From assembly GCA_049999725.1 (NCBI GenBank), contig JBNGIS010017727.1, positions 1-61,260 of the forward strand: a stretch of DNA of 61,260 nucleotides, given 5' to 3'. Every line of letters starts with the position of its first letter. The first letter of the stretch is position 1. A program made the translations under genes and the position numbers. The stretch is from Haplomitrium mnioides (lineage: Eukaryota > Marchantiophyta > Haplomitriopsida > Calobryales). A model generated the notes under the pieces. It searched no databases. It saw only the letters and a program-made list of their open reading frames with translations, and was not told the origin of the DNA. This document shows, piece after piece, positions 33,961 to 44,490 of this stretch.

Positions 33961-34830
33961 TGGTTGTAAGAAGGGATACTTTTGACCATTTGGATGATGC
34001 ATCAAAGGTGATAAAGAAGTATCCAAATGGTCTCGAAGGTGGGTGGATGGGCCCACAGATATCAGCATGGATTCTCTTGAGGAGTCAAGGAATTGTGATT
34101 GTTGTTTTGTCGTAAGAAGGTGCAGCTCTCAGTTTGCCTTGTACGCATGCCAAGCATGGAGTATTCGATGGCAGTAGATGCACGTTCTATGGTATGTCTT
34201 TGCTGTCCTTTTTGATGCAATAGAACATGTCTTGGCCTGGATGTCCTAGGTGGTTGTGCCATGTAATAGCTGTTGATACCGGTTTGGTGGAGACATGATA
34301 TGAAAATATTTTGTGGTATATAATCCAGGTGGTGATAGTGAGAATGATTCTCATATGTCAAAGCCTGTTGTAGCTGGACTCAGAACATGGAGGACTTTAG
34401 TGTCTTGAAAAGATCTGGTTTGAATGTGAAAACCATTTTGCTGTATATCTTGGAAACTGATGAGGTTTCTGGTTGTTGCAGGTGCATAGATTGTTGATTT
34501 GATGTTCAGTCTTGTTCTATTTGGAAATATAATGGTCGCTGGACCATGTCCTTCTTCAATGTGATTATGGCCAGTAATAGTTGTCATAGGTCTGGAAGTA
34601 GGTTTGATTAATAAGAAATACTTGTGGTTTTGCAAAATGGTGTGCGAGGATCCATTGTCTACAATGTAGGTTATTTTAGATCCATTGTACTGGTTTGACA
34701 GTGATGATTGAGTCATATGACTTTCAAGATGTACATTGTATTGTGGATATTCATCCATGTCTGTCAGTTCTAATAAGTTGCCCTATAACTCGTGAGTGTG
34801 AGGTTTGGTGCTTTGTTGGTATAGTCACGC
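33961..34830 (-). pseudogene. Copia-1 protease and integrase zinc-binding region
   Basis: At about 34632-34670 the minus strand reads YIVDNGSSHTIL, the retropepsin site with D-N-G for D-S/T-G. ATTRNLISFQDIQQNGFHI follows (34420-34490), typical for copia protease ends. The pre-integrase zinc region (HxxLGHPGRD-like, near 34200-34260) is frameshifted. Confidence 0.8.
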
Positions 34831-35715
34831 TAGGTGCACAGACACTCTGCATGTGGTTTGTTGTTGATGTGGACTAGACAAATTTTGTTGGCCTCTATAG
34901 ATTTTTTGACCTCCTCTGTTATGCCATATGCATTGTGATGCATTTTCTGGTGTGGTCGAAATATAGCAGTTGGAATGTCTATCCCTGTGACTAGGGGTCG
35001 GAGGTCGATTGTTGGTCAAGTGGGTATTGCTCTCCCTGAATTTGAGGTTACCCCTTCCTTTGCCTCTAGAGAAATGTTTATTCCTATGGTGAGGGCAAAG
35101 GCTAGTGCTTGTAAAATGTGATTCGAGGTTCAGATGAGGGGCAGCAGACCTTGGGGGTTGCTTCTTTGCACTTTCCATGAGGAGTAGTTGATGCTTTTTG
35201 GCAAGTAGCATATATGCTATGAGTTCAGAGTACGGAGTGAATCGTATGTTGCGATATTGGGTCGCCAAAATGAGATTTCTCACAAGGAATGTCGATAGAG
35301 TTTTCTCTATATGTTCTTCATCGGTCACGAGATGACCGTAGATTGATAGCTGTGAGACAATGCGAAATAGTTTGCTGTTGTAGTTTACAATGGACCTATG
35401 GTCCTGAACTCGTAGGTTAATCCAATCATGTCTCGTTGCAAGTAGCGATATACTTGTCAAATGGTCGAATCTGAGCCTTAATTGTTCCCATAGTAGATGG
35501 GGACTATGATAGTTCAGGTATTGAAGTCTTAGGGGTTCCACCATGTGGTGTCTAATCAAGATAAGGGGTCTTGCTGTGTCACATGAGGTGATGTTGTCGT
35601 CCGTGTTGATGACTTCACAGATAGCTTTGGATGTTAAGTAGGTCGTAACATCAAGTGACCAAGAACAATAGTTGGAACCATCTAGTTTCAAAGCCTGAAA
35701 TTTCAAAGATTCCAC
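34825..35715 (-). pseudogene. Copia-1 Gag (UBN2-type)
   Basis: An open frame of 296 codons from ATG 35715: FQALKLDGSNYCSWSLDVTTYL, HHMVEPLRLQYLNYHSPHLLWEQL, LRVQDHRSIVNYNSKLFRIVSQL and DEEHIEKTLSTF. This is the pattern of the copia Gag N-terminal domain. It is the least damaged frame in the window. The C-terminal part is basic; no clear CCHC knuckle remains. Confidence 0.85.
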
Positions 35716-37594
35716 AGATGTTATGGTGGATCTTTTCTCTTCCCTACTAAGAGTACTTGTGAATGAGATAGATAAACCAAAAGTTCCGGCAAGTGCAACT
35801 GCTAGGTCAGGGCTGCATTGGTCTATATTTGATACAAATGGGTGATGGACCTGGGTTTTGGTCGATCACGGACCTTGGTACCTGTTTATATTTTCTGCCT
35901 TAAGCGGAAAAATCAAGAATTGAAATAAAAATAGGAAAGAATGGACTAGCTGCGAATCGATTGGTATAAACACCGAGAACTGAAATGAAAAATTAATGTG
36001 GCTAATGGATAAAGAGACTATCCTATTTACGTATAGGTCTACTGCTTCTGATGTGACGATAGCGTGTCCTCCCAGATCTTCCTTATGTGAGAAGTAACTG
36101 TTGCAGGTATGGCCAGATAGTGGTTGACCTCAGGAGGTGACAGGGCTCAACGTTTCTCATTAGTATGATTCGCTTGTAACCTTTGTCAAAAGTAGTTCAA
36201 AATCAACAAATATATCCCTTGTAAGGGATATGTTCATTCAGAGAGTAGAAAAGAAGCAATGGAATATGATCAAAAGATAGGCTGAGAGAATTGAACCAAG
36301 AAGTGATGAAGAACAGAGTGGAAGAGCTTGAAGTGGCGAAATGCAATGTTGCTCTTTTGTTAAGTGTTGATGTAGCCTCTGTATGGTTGCCTGCGTGAGG
36401 GTATCTTCACCAAAGATGTTCCTGATTGGTCTTTGATGCTACATAAACATGTGAGTCAAACTTGTGCGCAGGTCTATGCAACTTGTGCCTTTCCTCTCCC
36501 TTGCTTGAATGTTCCTACGTCGTAGGTGATAGTAGGGAAAGGACTTGTTCAGAAAAGAAGCAATGCAATACTGCAAAATGAGATTAGATCTAGTCTGTCA
36601 ATGCTAGAAACAAATGAAGGAAGGATTAAATGAGTCCAGTAAGCTCTGGTGTTGAGTAAGAGCTGGCATTGAAGTCGTCTCCTATGATGGACAATTCGTA
36701 ACATAGAAGGTAGAGAAAATAAGGGTAATGTATGTCATCTTCGAGCACGCACAGAATCAACGAGTCAAGAAAGTAGAGCCAATGTTGCACAATGTTGAAC
36801 AGAGAGAAAACAACAAAAGAGGAAAGAAAAGGGTGAACTATGAAGCCGTAGTAGGAAGTAAGGTCATCAAGTATAGACCAAAGGGAGAAAAAGTCTCCAA
36901 TTGAGAAACCGCGGTGTGTCACACATGTGAGTCGACGAAGAAGAGGAGTAAGTATGTCGCTCAGTAGAAGTAGAAAAGGAAGTGCCAAGAATCACTAGAT
37001 GCAATGTCGAGCAAGAGCGAGCAAGGAGCAAGTGTCGAGCAAAGAGTGAGTGTCGAGCACAGAAGAAAATAACGTTGAGCAAAGAGTAGCCGAGCAAAGA
37101 GCAGCGTCGAGCGATGAAGGAGCAGCTATCAAGAAAAGGAATAATCGAGCAAAGAGCAACGTCAAATAGAAGCAAAAGCAGCATCAAGCAAAAGCAAAGA
37201 CTATGTCGAGCAGCGAGGGAGCAACCTCGAGCAAAGGAAGGAGCAGCATCGAACAAAGGAAAGGAGTAGCGTCGAACAAAGGAAAGGAGCAACGTCAAAC
37301 AAAGGAAAGGAGCCCTATTCCGTACGGGGCTCTTCCAAAAGGTGAGCAATTCAAAAGCTCTTTCAAAAGGTCGTGAAGAAGAATGTGGTAGGAGAACAAA
37401 CAATGGCGAGACAAAAGTTCGTAGGAGCAAAGGAACGGGGAAAAAAAATCTCGCGCAGAAGGAAAAAAAAATCTCGTGTAGAAGGAAAAAAAATAATGTA
37501 TGCTGATGTGAGTATGCGAAAGCTTCCTCAAGTGTTGGTGCATATTCAGCGCATGCGGAAAAAAAAATTGTAGATTCCTTTCGTGCTGATAACG
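35716..37594 (-). other. Copia-1 long 5' leader
   Basis: 1.88 kb lie between the 5' LTR and gag, which is long for copia. On the plus strand 37010-37320 holds imperfect repeats of GTCGAGCAAAGGAAAGGAGC type. A minus-strand frame that starts inside the LTR (37636) and runs to 37295 is rich in Phe/His/Leu and aligns with 47363-47644 of Copia-2. The primer site cannot be named; the sequence after the LTR reads CGTTATCAGCACGAAAGG on the minus strand. Confidence 0.5.
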
Positions 37595-37717
37595 TGTTAT
37601 CACATGAGCGGCGTACATACATATGGAAGTCTCCAAAGGTGAGAGTATGAATGAATGAATGCGTGGATGACCACTTACATAAGGTTTATATATATGTCTC
37701 TATATGACTTTATAACA
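37595..37717 (-). repeat. Copia-1 5' LTR (123 bp)
   Basis: On the plus strand TGTTATCACATGAGC...CTTTATAACA, the same length as the 3' LTR, with about 20 differences. A TATATATATG box lies at about 37688-37696 on the plus strand and is also AT-rich in reverse. Confidence 0.85.
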
Positions 37718-37941
37718 AAATGCTTGTTTTCTAGAGTGTTTATTATAAAGAAATTTATAAAATATATTCTCAATAGAAAATACGCAATTCGTATTTCTAA
37801 AAAATGATTTTCTTTGCGAAAAAAAGATCACAAAAGTAAAAATGATGTTTTTCAATACCAAATCACAAAAAATAATATTTGCGACTACCAAGTGAAATAA
37901 GAACTTAGTAGTGGTTCCTAGTTCAAAATAGCGGTTGTTTA
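37718..37941. mobile_element. DM-1 methyltransferase-side subterminal region and terminal repeat
   Basis: It resembles 2830-3059: ATCACAAAAGTAAAAATGAT, TTTTCAATACCAAATCAC, ACCAAGTGAAATAAGAAC, then CTAGTTCAAAATAGC and GGTTGTTTA at the end. Copia-1 sits between it and the array at 29330-29800. Confidence 0.65.
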
Positions 37942-38984
37942 TCATCATTGTCACTTTTTGTGTTCTCTCTTTCTTTGCATTGCTCATTATTGATGAATTC
38001 CTTCTTGTATTGCAATAATTTTTACACAAATCTGCAAACCTTGGATGTCTATGGTCTAGTGAGGTTGGATTGAAGGTTCTAATTCTTAGTGAGCTATGGT
38101 GGCAAGCTTCACAGACAACGTTACTGGCGTTTTCTCGTTGCACTTCTACTCAAAGATGGTAGGCAATGTAGTGAAGAGAAGAGCAAATGCAACAATCAAG
38201 AAACAGCCTACTTGCACGTCCTTCCTTGATTTTGCTCACAAAAGCAGACTATAACAAAGAATATGGTGGTGTCGAAACATCTGATCTTACAAGATTGGTA
38301 CACTTTACATGCAGGATAAATATGTCTCTCAAACAGTAGCACTCCTCTTATCAATGTGAAATCCATTCACGACAACAAGCTTAGCTTCTTGAAAACAATT
38401 TTCTCCACATGAGTCAGAAAGGCCAATAAAACATGAGTTAAAACTTCTTGTAAAAATCTCATGTAAAGCCCAATGACGACACAAACTGAATTCAAAGACA
38501 ACTTTTCCTAGAATGAAATTTCTTCCAAATTTAACTAAACAAACTCTATAGTTTGATGCACAATACCTGATACTTGAGAGAGTAGACCACTAATTGTAGG
38601 GCTCATTGCTCTTAATATTAAATGCGGCAATACAAAAGGCTTATGTTAATCAGATTGTTCATGTCACTAAGATCTTTTAGAACTCAACATGCTACTATTT
38701 GCATTCTTACTCTCTTCTTCAAGTTTACATTTGCTGACCATAGCACTTTCCCTTGTATTGTAAATGTCTTCAACAACTTCCATTGAACAACATGAATTTC
38801 ACTATGTGCATAAAAATTAATCATCATCATGTCACTGAGGATGTAGAGGCTTAGTTACAAAGTTCTCGATGTGTTTAGAAGCTTTTGATCTCTAGGTAGA
38901 CTTGATAGTTGCAGTAGGCCAAACATACACATCCTCTGATTCATAAAAAGTCTTTTATGTGTGCAAAACTGCTTCGATTCTAAT
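37942..38984. other. Unrecognised sequence between DM copies
   Basis: No known gene. A minus-strand stretch at about 37970-38143 has a coherent composition (VVCEACHHSSLRIRTFNPTS, LDHRHPRFADLCKN) and could be an exon remnant of unknown origin; it runs into the DM-1 end. The remainder to 38984 is AT-rich and broken. Confidence 0.3.
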
Positions 38985-39480
38985 TTTGAGTCCATACGCG
39001 TATGGGCTTTAGTAGCTCATGTGCGCATGGGCTTTAGTAGTCTATGCGCATATAAGCTTTAGCAGTTTATGCACCCATGTGCTTAAGAATTCTATAGGCG
39101 TATGGGCTATAGCAGTTCATGCATGCATGGGCTTTAGCAATCTATGGCAGTATGGACTTTAGCAGCTCATGCGTGCATGGGCTTTAGCAATCTATGTGAG
39201 TATAGGCTTTAGAAGTTCATGCATGGTTGAGCTTTAGTAGTTCATGCAAGCATGGGCTTTAGTAGTCCATGTATTCATGGGCTTTAGTAGTCTATGCACG
39301 CATGGGCTTCAACAACCCATATGTGCATATGTCTTAGGATTCTGGTTCAAAGTTCATGCATACATGAGCTTCAACATTCCATGTACGCATGAGCTTTAAC
39401 ACTCCATATGTACATGAGCTTTAGCACTTCACGAATGCATAAGCTTTAGGGCTATAGTTCAAAGTCCATGCACTTAAAAT
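38985..39480. repeat. 25-bp palindromic array, DM end fragment
   Basis: Units such as AGCAGTTCATGCATGCATGG and AGCAGCTCATGCGTGCATGG followed by GCTTT recur every 25 bp for about 18 units, with GGGCTTTAGCA spacers. It matches the period of 2282-2730 and has the same AT-rich follower. Confidence 0.8.
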
Positions 39481-39859
39481 CGTCTCCTTTTTATCACATA
39501 TGTTTCTAATAAATTTTGAATGTTTTGATCAATTTTTGAAATTAAAATATCAATGTTAAACTTGAAAATATTTAACAACAATTTTTTTATACTTTTAGTA
39601 CATATTCTATCTATTGATGCTCATCCTTTTTAAAGAAGATATTTTAAAAGCACTTTTGATAAAATTCTCAATAAATTTTTTTTTTAATACAATGTGTATG
39701 TGAAACAAGCAATTTGAATGTAAAATTTTACATTTTTCTTGCAAAAAATATTATTAGCATCAAATCGGTGATTTTTTATGCTCAAATTTGAAATTTAGTT
39801 TTTGCAAATGCCAAAAAACGAAGCCATTGTTAAAGCTCTTCGAAGAATATAGATAGACT
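39481..39859. mobile_element. Truncated DM methyltransferase-side subterminal region
   Basis: AT-rich and similar to 2730-3000 (GTGTATGTGAAACAAGCAAT, AGCATCAAATCGGTGATTTT). It stops near 39830 without a terminal repeat and joins the methyltransferase gene of DM-2, so it marks a deletion or insertion breakpoint. Confidence 0.55.
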
Positions 39860-40016
39860 AAGGTCTATCACGTTCCACATCAATGCAATTCCGTATCAAC
39901 TTGAGAGCATAGACAAGGCTTGTGCCCAACCCAAAGCAAAGATCTAATACCCAATCTTGCTTTGAAGACAAATGGTCGAAAAACAATTGTACAAGCCTAA
40001 GGCTTTTGGTACACAT
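39860..40016 (-). pseudogene. DNA methyltransferase motifs X and I
   Basis: The minus strand reads KSLRLVQLFFDHLSSKQDW, then VLDLCFGLGTSLVYALKLI and RNCIDVERDR. This fits motif X (KP..L...I...S..GD) directly followed by motif I (VLD.F.GSGT....A......I.IE.D) of bacterial-type N4-cytosine/N6-adenine methyltransferases. The glycines of FxGxGT and the Glu that binds the SAM ribose are present; the usual Pro after LD is Leu-Cys here. No stop falls in the stretch. The comparison is from memory of the family pattern. Confidence 0.75.
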
Positions 40017-40335
40017 TCATAGAAGCATCATCTCTTGGATATTTTAATTTTGCGGAAACAATTGGACAACTAAAAACAATCCTCATTATTTGTCTAAGAC
40101 AATTGCTTGAACCTTGGATTGTATATTGAAGAGCTTCATGCTCCGCTTACCCTCCTTTGTCTAGTAACTCATAGTCCAATACTCCCATGCGTGAGCAATT
40201 CTAGGACCCCTCGAATGATGGATATTGGTTTTGTCCCTCTAGTAATCCAAACAAAGAAATCAGAGATTCAATAGAAACTAAAAGAAGTGAAAACTAGATA
40301 AACTAAAACATAAAAAAAATCAAAACAAAACTTAC

Positions 40336-40892
40336 CAAATGTAGTGGTTGATAGCACAACAAATTTCTAAAAGCGTATCCTCCACAATGCTGAATTTTTC
40401 CAAAGAATCAATAATTATGAAAGACCAAAAATCTGAAGTAGCTACAATCGCAAAAGAAGAGATCATATCAAAAATATCATCTTTACTAAAGGGCTTGGAG
40501 TTTTCATGCCTACATTCATTTAGGTTGTACCCATAAAGAATGTCAACGATTGCTAAAGTGAAACTTCTTGGTTTCACCAAGCCCTTTAGTTGTCGAGCGT
40601 TGGACTCTCCATGGACTTGATAGTACGCCACATTGAGTCTGCTAACATAAGACTGCAAGCCCTAGTCTTGTTCTTTAGTCCCTCCTTCAATTGGAGGGAC
40701 AAAAGTGCCATTTTGCTGCCTGGATTTCTACTCTCTAGCTTTCTCATAATGGAGCAAAACGACAGGAGGGTAGGGCACCAAGGTTGAGGCTTGGTCCTGA
40801 TCTTTTGGGGCTTCTTTGGCCCCACATCTCTTTGTTCTTTTAGCAGTGGTCGTCAAGTTTTTGGCAGACTGCATTTTGAATGCTTTGTCACC
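40336..40892 (-). pseudogene. Methyltransferase exon with degenerate catalytic motif IV
   Basis: The 557-nt exon lies between an acceptor (ATTTTCAG) and a donor (G/GTAAGT). It has two in-frame stops in its first half. The second half reads VKPRSFTLAIVDILYGYNLN, where DILYG (about 40530-40546) sits where DPPYG is expected. It continues FDMISSFAIVATSDFWSFI and EKFSIVEDTLLEICCAINHYIW, as in the region after motif IV of beta-class enzymes ending in W(K). The first half is Lys-rich, perhaps a linker. Confidence 0.65.
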
Positions 40893-40967
40893 CTGAAAAT
40901 AACATGGAGAAATGTATTAGGGGAGAATTTGAAAACTAGAAACTTGAAGTCAAAAAGAAAGGAGAGT

Positions 40968-41275
40968 TAATGTGAGCAAGGGCTTTAGAGTCCATGCTCG
41001 CATGGAGACTTGAGTCCATGCGCGCATGGACTTTGAATTCCATGCTCATATGGACTCTGAAGTCCATGTGTGCATGGACTTTTGAGTACAACCACTCTTG
41101 GACTCAAAAGTCCATGTGCGTATGGACTCTTGAGCCCCTGCGTATAAGGACTTCAGAGCCCATGCGCGCATGCACTCAAGAGAACAAGCACTCTTGGACT
41201 CAAGACTCCATACAAGCATGGAGATCTAGTCTACGCATGAGTTCAAGAGTCCATGCACGCATGAAAAGAGCTCAA
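40968..41275 (-). repeat. 24-bp palindromic array in DM-2 methyltransferase-gene intron
   Basis: Units of GAAGTCCATGTGTGCATGGA and GAGTCCATGCGCGCATGGAC type recur every 24 bp. The array lies between the GTAAGT donor near 41344 and the acceptor at 40893, hence inside an intron. It is a second intron array in the same gene. Confidence 0.8.
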
Positions 41276-41345
41276 TAAACACAAGTATTTTCAAATAATT
41301 CAAACAAACTTTGAAAGCAAATTGACGAATGAAAAAAAAATTACT

Positions 41346-42812
41346 TACCAACAATTTCTAGAAACTCGAATAGAAAGATGACATCTTTGATTCCCTTGTA
41401 TGTATGGGATATTCCATCCTAGCCTCCTTCCAAAAGCTACAACACACCTCCGAGCAAAAAGATTTACCATTAAGGCCAAAAATTTATGTCTCCCTAACCT
41501 CCAAGATATTTCTTTGATTAAAAGCTCTCTGGCTTCCACTTGCTTCAAAGTTGAAACTTTTATTTCATCACAAAGACTCTAAAAGGGCCTCCAAGGTATC
41601 CACTTCATGTCCTCCATTTTTAGTGAACCTTTGACCTTGGGCTTTTGGCCTTTGACAAAGTTCTTCTCCTACATACTAAAAGTACTCTATTACAACTCCC
41701 AAAGCTCTCCACTTCAAAATGTTAATTAGAACCAATTGTCTTGAGAAGTCACCATCTTCTTAAGAGATGACTATGGCTTGATCTCCAAAGTCTCTAGCAT
41801 AAGTTCTCTTTTTAATTTTTGGGATGATGTCATGCCGCTCTCATAAATTGCTGATGCCAATACTCATTATTTTGAATCAACGTCATCTCCAATCCATATT
41901 GTTGGTCGTAGTTGTCATCAGTCACAAAATTCTGGGCTTTTGTTGGTGTAAGCCTTACATAAATGTAGCAAAATTAGAGCAAAAGCATCGGATTCTTCGC
42001 TCCATAATATGTAGTTAAAAGCTGCCTTGCAACAATACTGTAATTGCCTCTCGCAATCTTGTAGCGGTACTTGTCTTGGTTCCTGATGTCAAACTCTGAC
42101 TTATCTTTCAACCCGCACTTTGGGTCCACAACCACAATAAAAAAAATGCGCAAATTTGTTGGTGAGCATTTTTTACGCTAGAAGCTCAACAAAATCTTCA
42201 TCATATTGTCTAATATGGAATGGCCTCCAGTTATCCATCCCTAGTTTTGGCAAGTTCATGTTTTCCAAAAGGATTGTAGTGGTTTCCTCACAGACTCTAC
42301 ACTGTTTGATTGTAGACTCTCTGGTTTTATTCTTGTCTTCTTTGGACACTATTTGAGGATCAACCTGCTCCATTTCTTGAAATGTCCGGAGCCATTTGTG
42401 CACTTGCCTTTTTGCTCTTGATGTTGGTTTTTGCATAGGCTCGGGCTCAACATCCTCCTTTGAGCTGCTAGAGTAGAAGGATGATGGTACTACCAAAGAA
42501 GAGCTTGGTAGAGATGGCGGTTGGACAGGCTCCTTCTGAATCGATAGTGGTGGTACTGGGCTTTTTTCTTTGGTAGAGCTGATTTCTTCTTTGTTGAAGC
42601 CTTCGCTTACTCCACTTCCTTCCTTTTTCTTGTAGTTGACAACCCACCTATTGCTGCCATAGTTAATGTCATTTAACTTACATGAAACACACATTGTGCC
42701 AAGCTTAAACCTTGCTTTATTTTCAAAATCTTCAAACTAAATGCAAATTTTATAAAGTATCTCTCCATCTGCTTTGCATCTGGGAATGCATTGACAAAGT
42801 CCAATAAAATTT
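41346..42812 (-). pseudogene. DM-2 methyltransferase gene, middle region
   Basis: From the acceptor near 42812 the minus strand reads LLDFVNAFPDAKQMERYFIK, CVSCKLNDINYGSNRWVVNYKKKE, then a Ser/Pro/Glu-rich linker (about 42400-42560) and VHKWLRTFQEMEQVDPQ. Next come CRVCEETTTILLENMNLPK near 42270, CGLKDKSEFDIRNQDKYRYK near 42090 and LLIKEISWRLGRHKFLALMV near 41480. DM-3 carries the first half at 58516-59290. I recognise no named domain; the CRVCEE and CVSCK pairs may bind zinc. Stops and shifts are frequent after 42050. Confidence 0.5.
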
Positions 42813-42939
42813 GTAAAAACTGGAAACAAAAAACAAAAAAGAGTCAAGAATGTTTAAAAAAAATTATAAACAAGAGTAAACAATTGATGTTTATCACAAA
42901 TACTTGTCAACAATCCTTCTAAGTACTTACACACAGTGA

Positions 42940-43215
42940 CCAATGTCCATCAGAGTATTGAGTCCAAGCATGCAACTTGTCAAGATGGCTTGCATGCTTG
43001 TACCCCATAGTCCATGCACATAGACTCAAAATCCATGCTTGTCTAAATTTTGGAGTCTAGGCGGGAAAGGACTCAAGAGTCCAGGTGTGCAAGTACTCAT
43101 GAGTCTAGGTGCAGAGGGACTCCGTAGTCCATGCTTGCCTAGACTCTTAGTCCATACACACAATAGACTGTCAAGTCTATGCGCGCATGGACTTCATAGT
43201 TCAATATGCTCATGG
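42940..43215 (-). repeat. Palindromic array in first intron of DM-2 methyltransferase gene
   Basis: Units near 24 bp with cores GTCTATGCGCGCATGGAC, GTCCATGCACATAGAC and GTCCATGCTTGCCTAGAC. It occupies the same intron as the arrays at 28745-28990 and 57940-58420. Confidence 0.7.
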
Positions 43216-43290
43216 ATGATGGTATGCAATATAAAGTATACATCAAATTTTTTTAAAATGTCTTCAAGGTATGACCTTGTCGTCATTGTA

Positions 43291-43646
43291 GACCTCTTAT
43301 GGATCGTTCGTGAATGATTCCTTGGCTTCATTTTATTAAAGTAGAACTTCTTAGGCGATGCCTTGAATAGTGTGATCATACTCTTAGACTACACAAGCAG
43401 CCTAATATGGGCTCTATGCCCCTCACAAACACAAATCATAGTAAGTTGGACCAAAAGACCATTGTTGAATTTTTCACCTTCACCTTGAAAAAGGTAATTT
43501 AACAAGTGATAGTTGATGTCTCTGATAGTTCCACAACAAACTAGCTATTCATTGGCTAGTTTGTGAGGCTCAAGATTCTTCAACACATTGGCATACCGAC
43601 AAGGCTTTGGTTGAGCCGGTTTTGGAGCATTGGCCTCAGATGTCAT
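43291..43646 (-). pseudogene. DM-2 methyltransferase gene, exon 1
   Basis: From ATG 43646 it reads NAPKPAQPKPCRYANVLKNL, a stop where the family has a Trp-like position, then LFQGEGEKFNNGLLVQLTMI, HRAHIRLLV and SPKKFYFNKMKPR. It is the best preserved of the three exon-1 copies and ends near a GAC AAG/GTCATA donor-like site. The family is unknown; a BAH-like fold is only a guess. Confidence 0.55.
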
Positions 43647-44099
43647 TTTCTCTTGCGTAAAAAAAAGTGAAAATTGGAAGGAAAAAATGTATGATAAGAA
43701 GTTCACAAAAAATACAAGACAAAAAAAGCCAAATCAAAAGAAAAGGCAAAAACAACCACAACAAGAAAACAAAAACTGGGAAGTGAACTTGCGATAATGG
43801 AAAGAAACTTTACATTGTCGCTCTTTTTATACCCAAATTTCAAAAAACTCAATTTCCTGCTAGATTCATAAAGCTCTTGACACATAGGCTTGTATGATGC
43901 CAAAAAAAGCTAGTATATAAAAAATTGCTTATTTTCATCTTTCCAATCCTTTTTTTTCATTTTCTTTACAAAAATTTTGCTATTTTGTCGTTTTGTGAAA
44001 TTTTCTCTAAAAATACATATTTTGAGTATACCAATATGAACTAGGAATATTTGTTGAAATATTTGTTCCAACTTTCTTTTTCTTCATGATTATTTTTAA
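43647..44099. promoter_or_regulatory. DM-2 divergent promoter
   Basis: The 453-bp spacer has a minus-strand TATA box (TATAAAAAG, 43823-43831) towards the methyltransferase gene and a plus-strand TATA box (TATATAAAA, 43914-43922) towards the transposase-like gene. Orientation is inverted relative to DM-1 and DM-3 but the arrangement is identical. Confidence 0.65.
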
Positions 44100-44490
44100 A
44101 TGGCTTGAGTGTTCAAAGGCAAGAAGAGATTAGAATTTCAGGATTCATTTTTGCAAAAAAGTGTTACTTTTGCGAGCACTTAGAGATTGTTTCAAGTTGT
44201 TGCTCTAAAGAGATAAGCATTGGAATACCTAAAGTGCCAAGTGTGATGGCTAGTATATTGGAAAGAAATGGCAGTTGTTAAACAAGATACATCAAGAGAG
44301 GAAGATCTAGCAAGTGATTTGTGCGTATAGGATCAAGGAGTGAATCCAATGCATGCATAGGATCAAGGAGTGAGCCCTATATGAGCATAGAATCAAGGAG
44401 TGAACTCAATGTGCAAATAGGATCCAAGACTCAACCCTCTGAATGCAATGGATCTTTCTTGTCTATCAAGCGATCAAATTTTACTCTTTG
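44100..44490 (+). pseudogene. DM-2 transposase-like gene, N-terminal part
   Basis: It starts at ATG 44100. The third codon is TGA where DM-1 and DM-3 have GGA and AGA. FKGKKRLEFQDSF follows, and after a shift the 30-bp decapeptide repeats at 44315-44440 (RIGSRSESNA, CIGSRSEPYM). It then jumps into sequence that in DM-3 lies after the Cys motifs, so most of the N-terminal domain is deleted in this copy. Confidence 0.65.

Larger units (their letters stand above)
29911..37717 (-). mobile_element. Copia-1, full-length Ty1/copia element
   Basis: A 7807-bp minus-strand element with 123-bp LTRs at both ends, inserted in the methyltransferase-side subterminal region of DM-1. The flanks read AAATA (29906-29910) and AAATG (37718-37722), probably a worn 5-bp duplication. 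By eye the LTRs match at roughly 84%, so the insertion is old. Order on the minus strand: LTR, 1.9-kb leader, gag, protease, integrase, RT with inserted repeats, RNase H, polypurine tract, LTR. Confidence 0.9.
12304..37941. mobile_element. DM-1, two-gene DNA transposon with nested insertions
   Basis: It runs from a transposase-side terminal repeat (12304-12338, GGCTATTTTGAGCTAGAAAC) to a methyltransferase-side repeat (about 37907-37941, CTAGTTCAAAATAGC). The order is subterminal region, array, transposase-like gene (minus), divergent promoter, methyltransferase gene (plus, internally deleted), array, subterminal region. LARD-BC (10,486 bp) and Copia-1 (7,807 bp) lie inside; without them DM-1 is about 7.3 kb. 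The word ATCA sits at both outer edges (12301-12304 and 37941-37944). It could be a target duplication, but this is weak. The terminal repeats are imperfect and the exact ends uncertain. Confidence 0.65.
39860..43646 (-). pseudogene. DM-2 methyltransferase gene, long version
   Basis: Read on the minus strand from ATG 43646. Exon 1 runs to about 43291, followed by an intron with a 24-bp array. A long region 42812-41346 starts after a TTTCCAG acceptor. An intron with a second array runs to a TTTTCAG acceptor; then exon 40892-40336 with a degenerate DPPY motif ends at a GTAAG donor, and a piece at 40016-39862 carries motifs X and I. The order IV before X-I is that of beta-class DNA amino-methyltransferases (CcrM/HinfI type). 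Several in-frame stops make this copy inactive. The protein end is cut at about 39860. Confidence 0.65.

Noticed and set aside
36867-37622. 251-codon minus-strand ORF in the Copia-1 leader as a protein gene
   Set aside because: It is low-complexity (Phe/Leu/Ser) and reads through the purine repeats. The Copia-2 leader conserves a different frame, the one starting at 37636.
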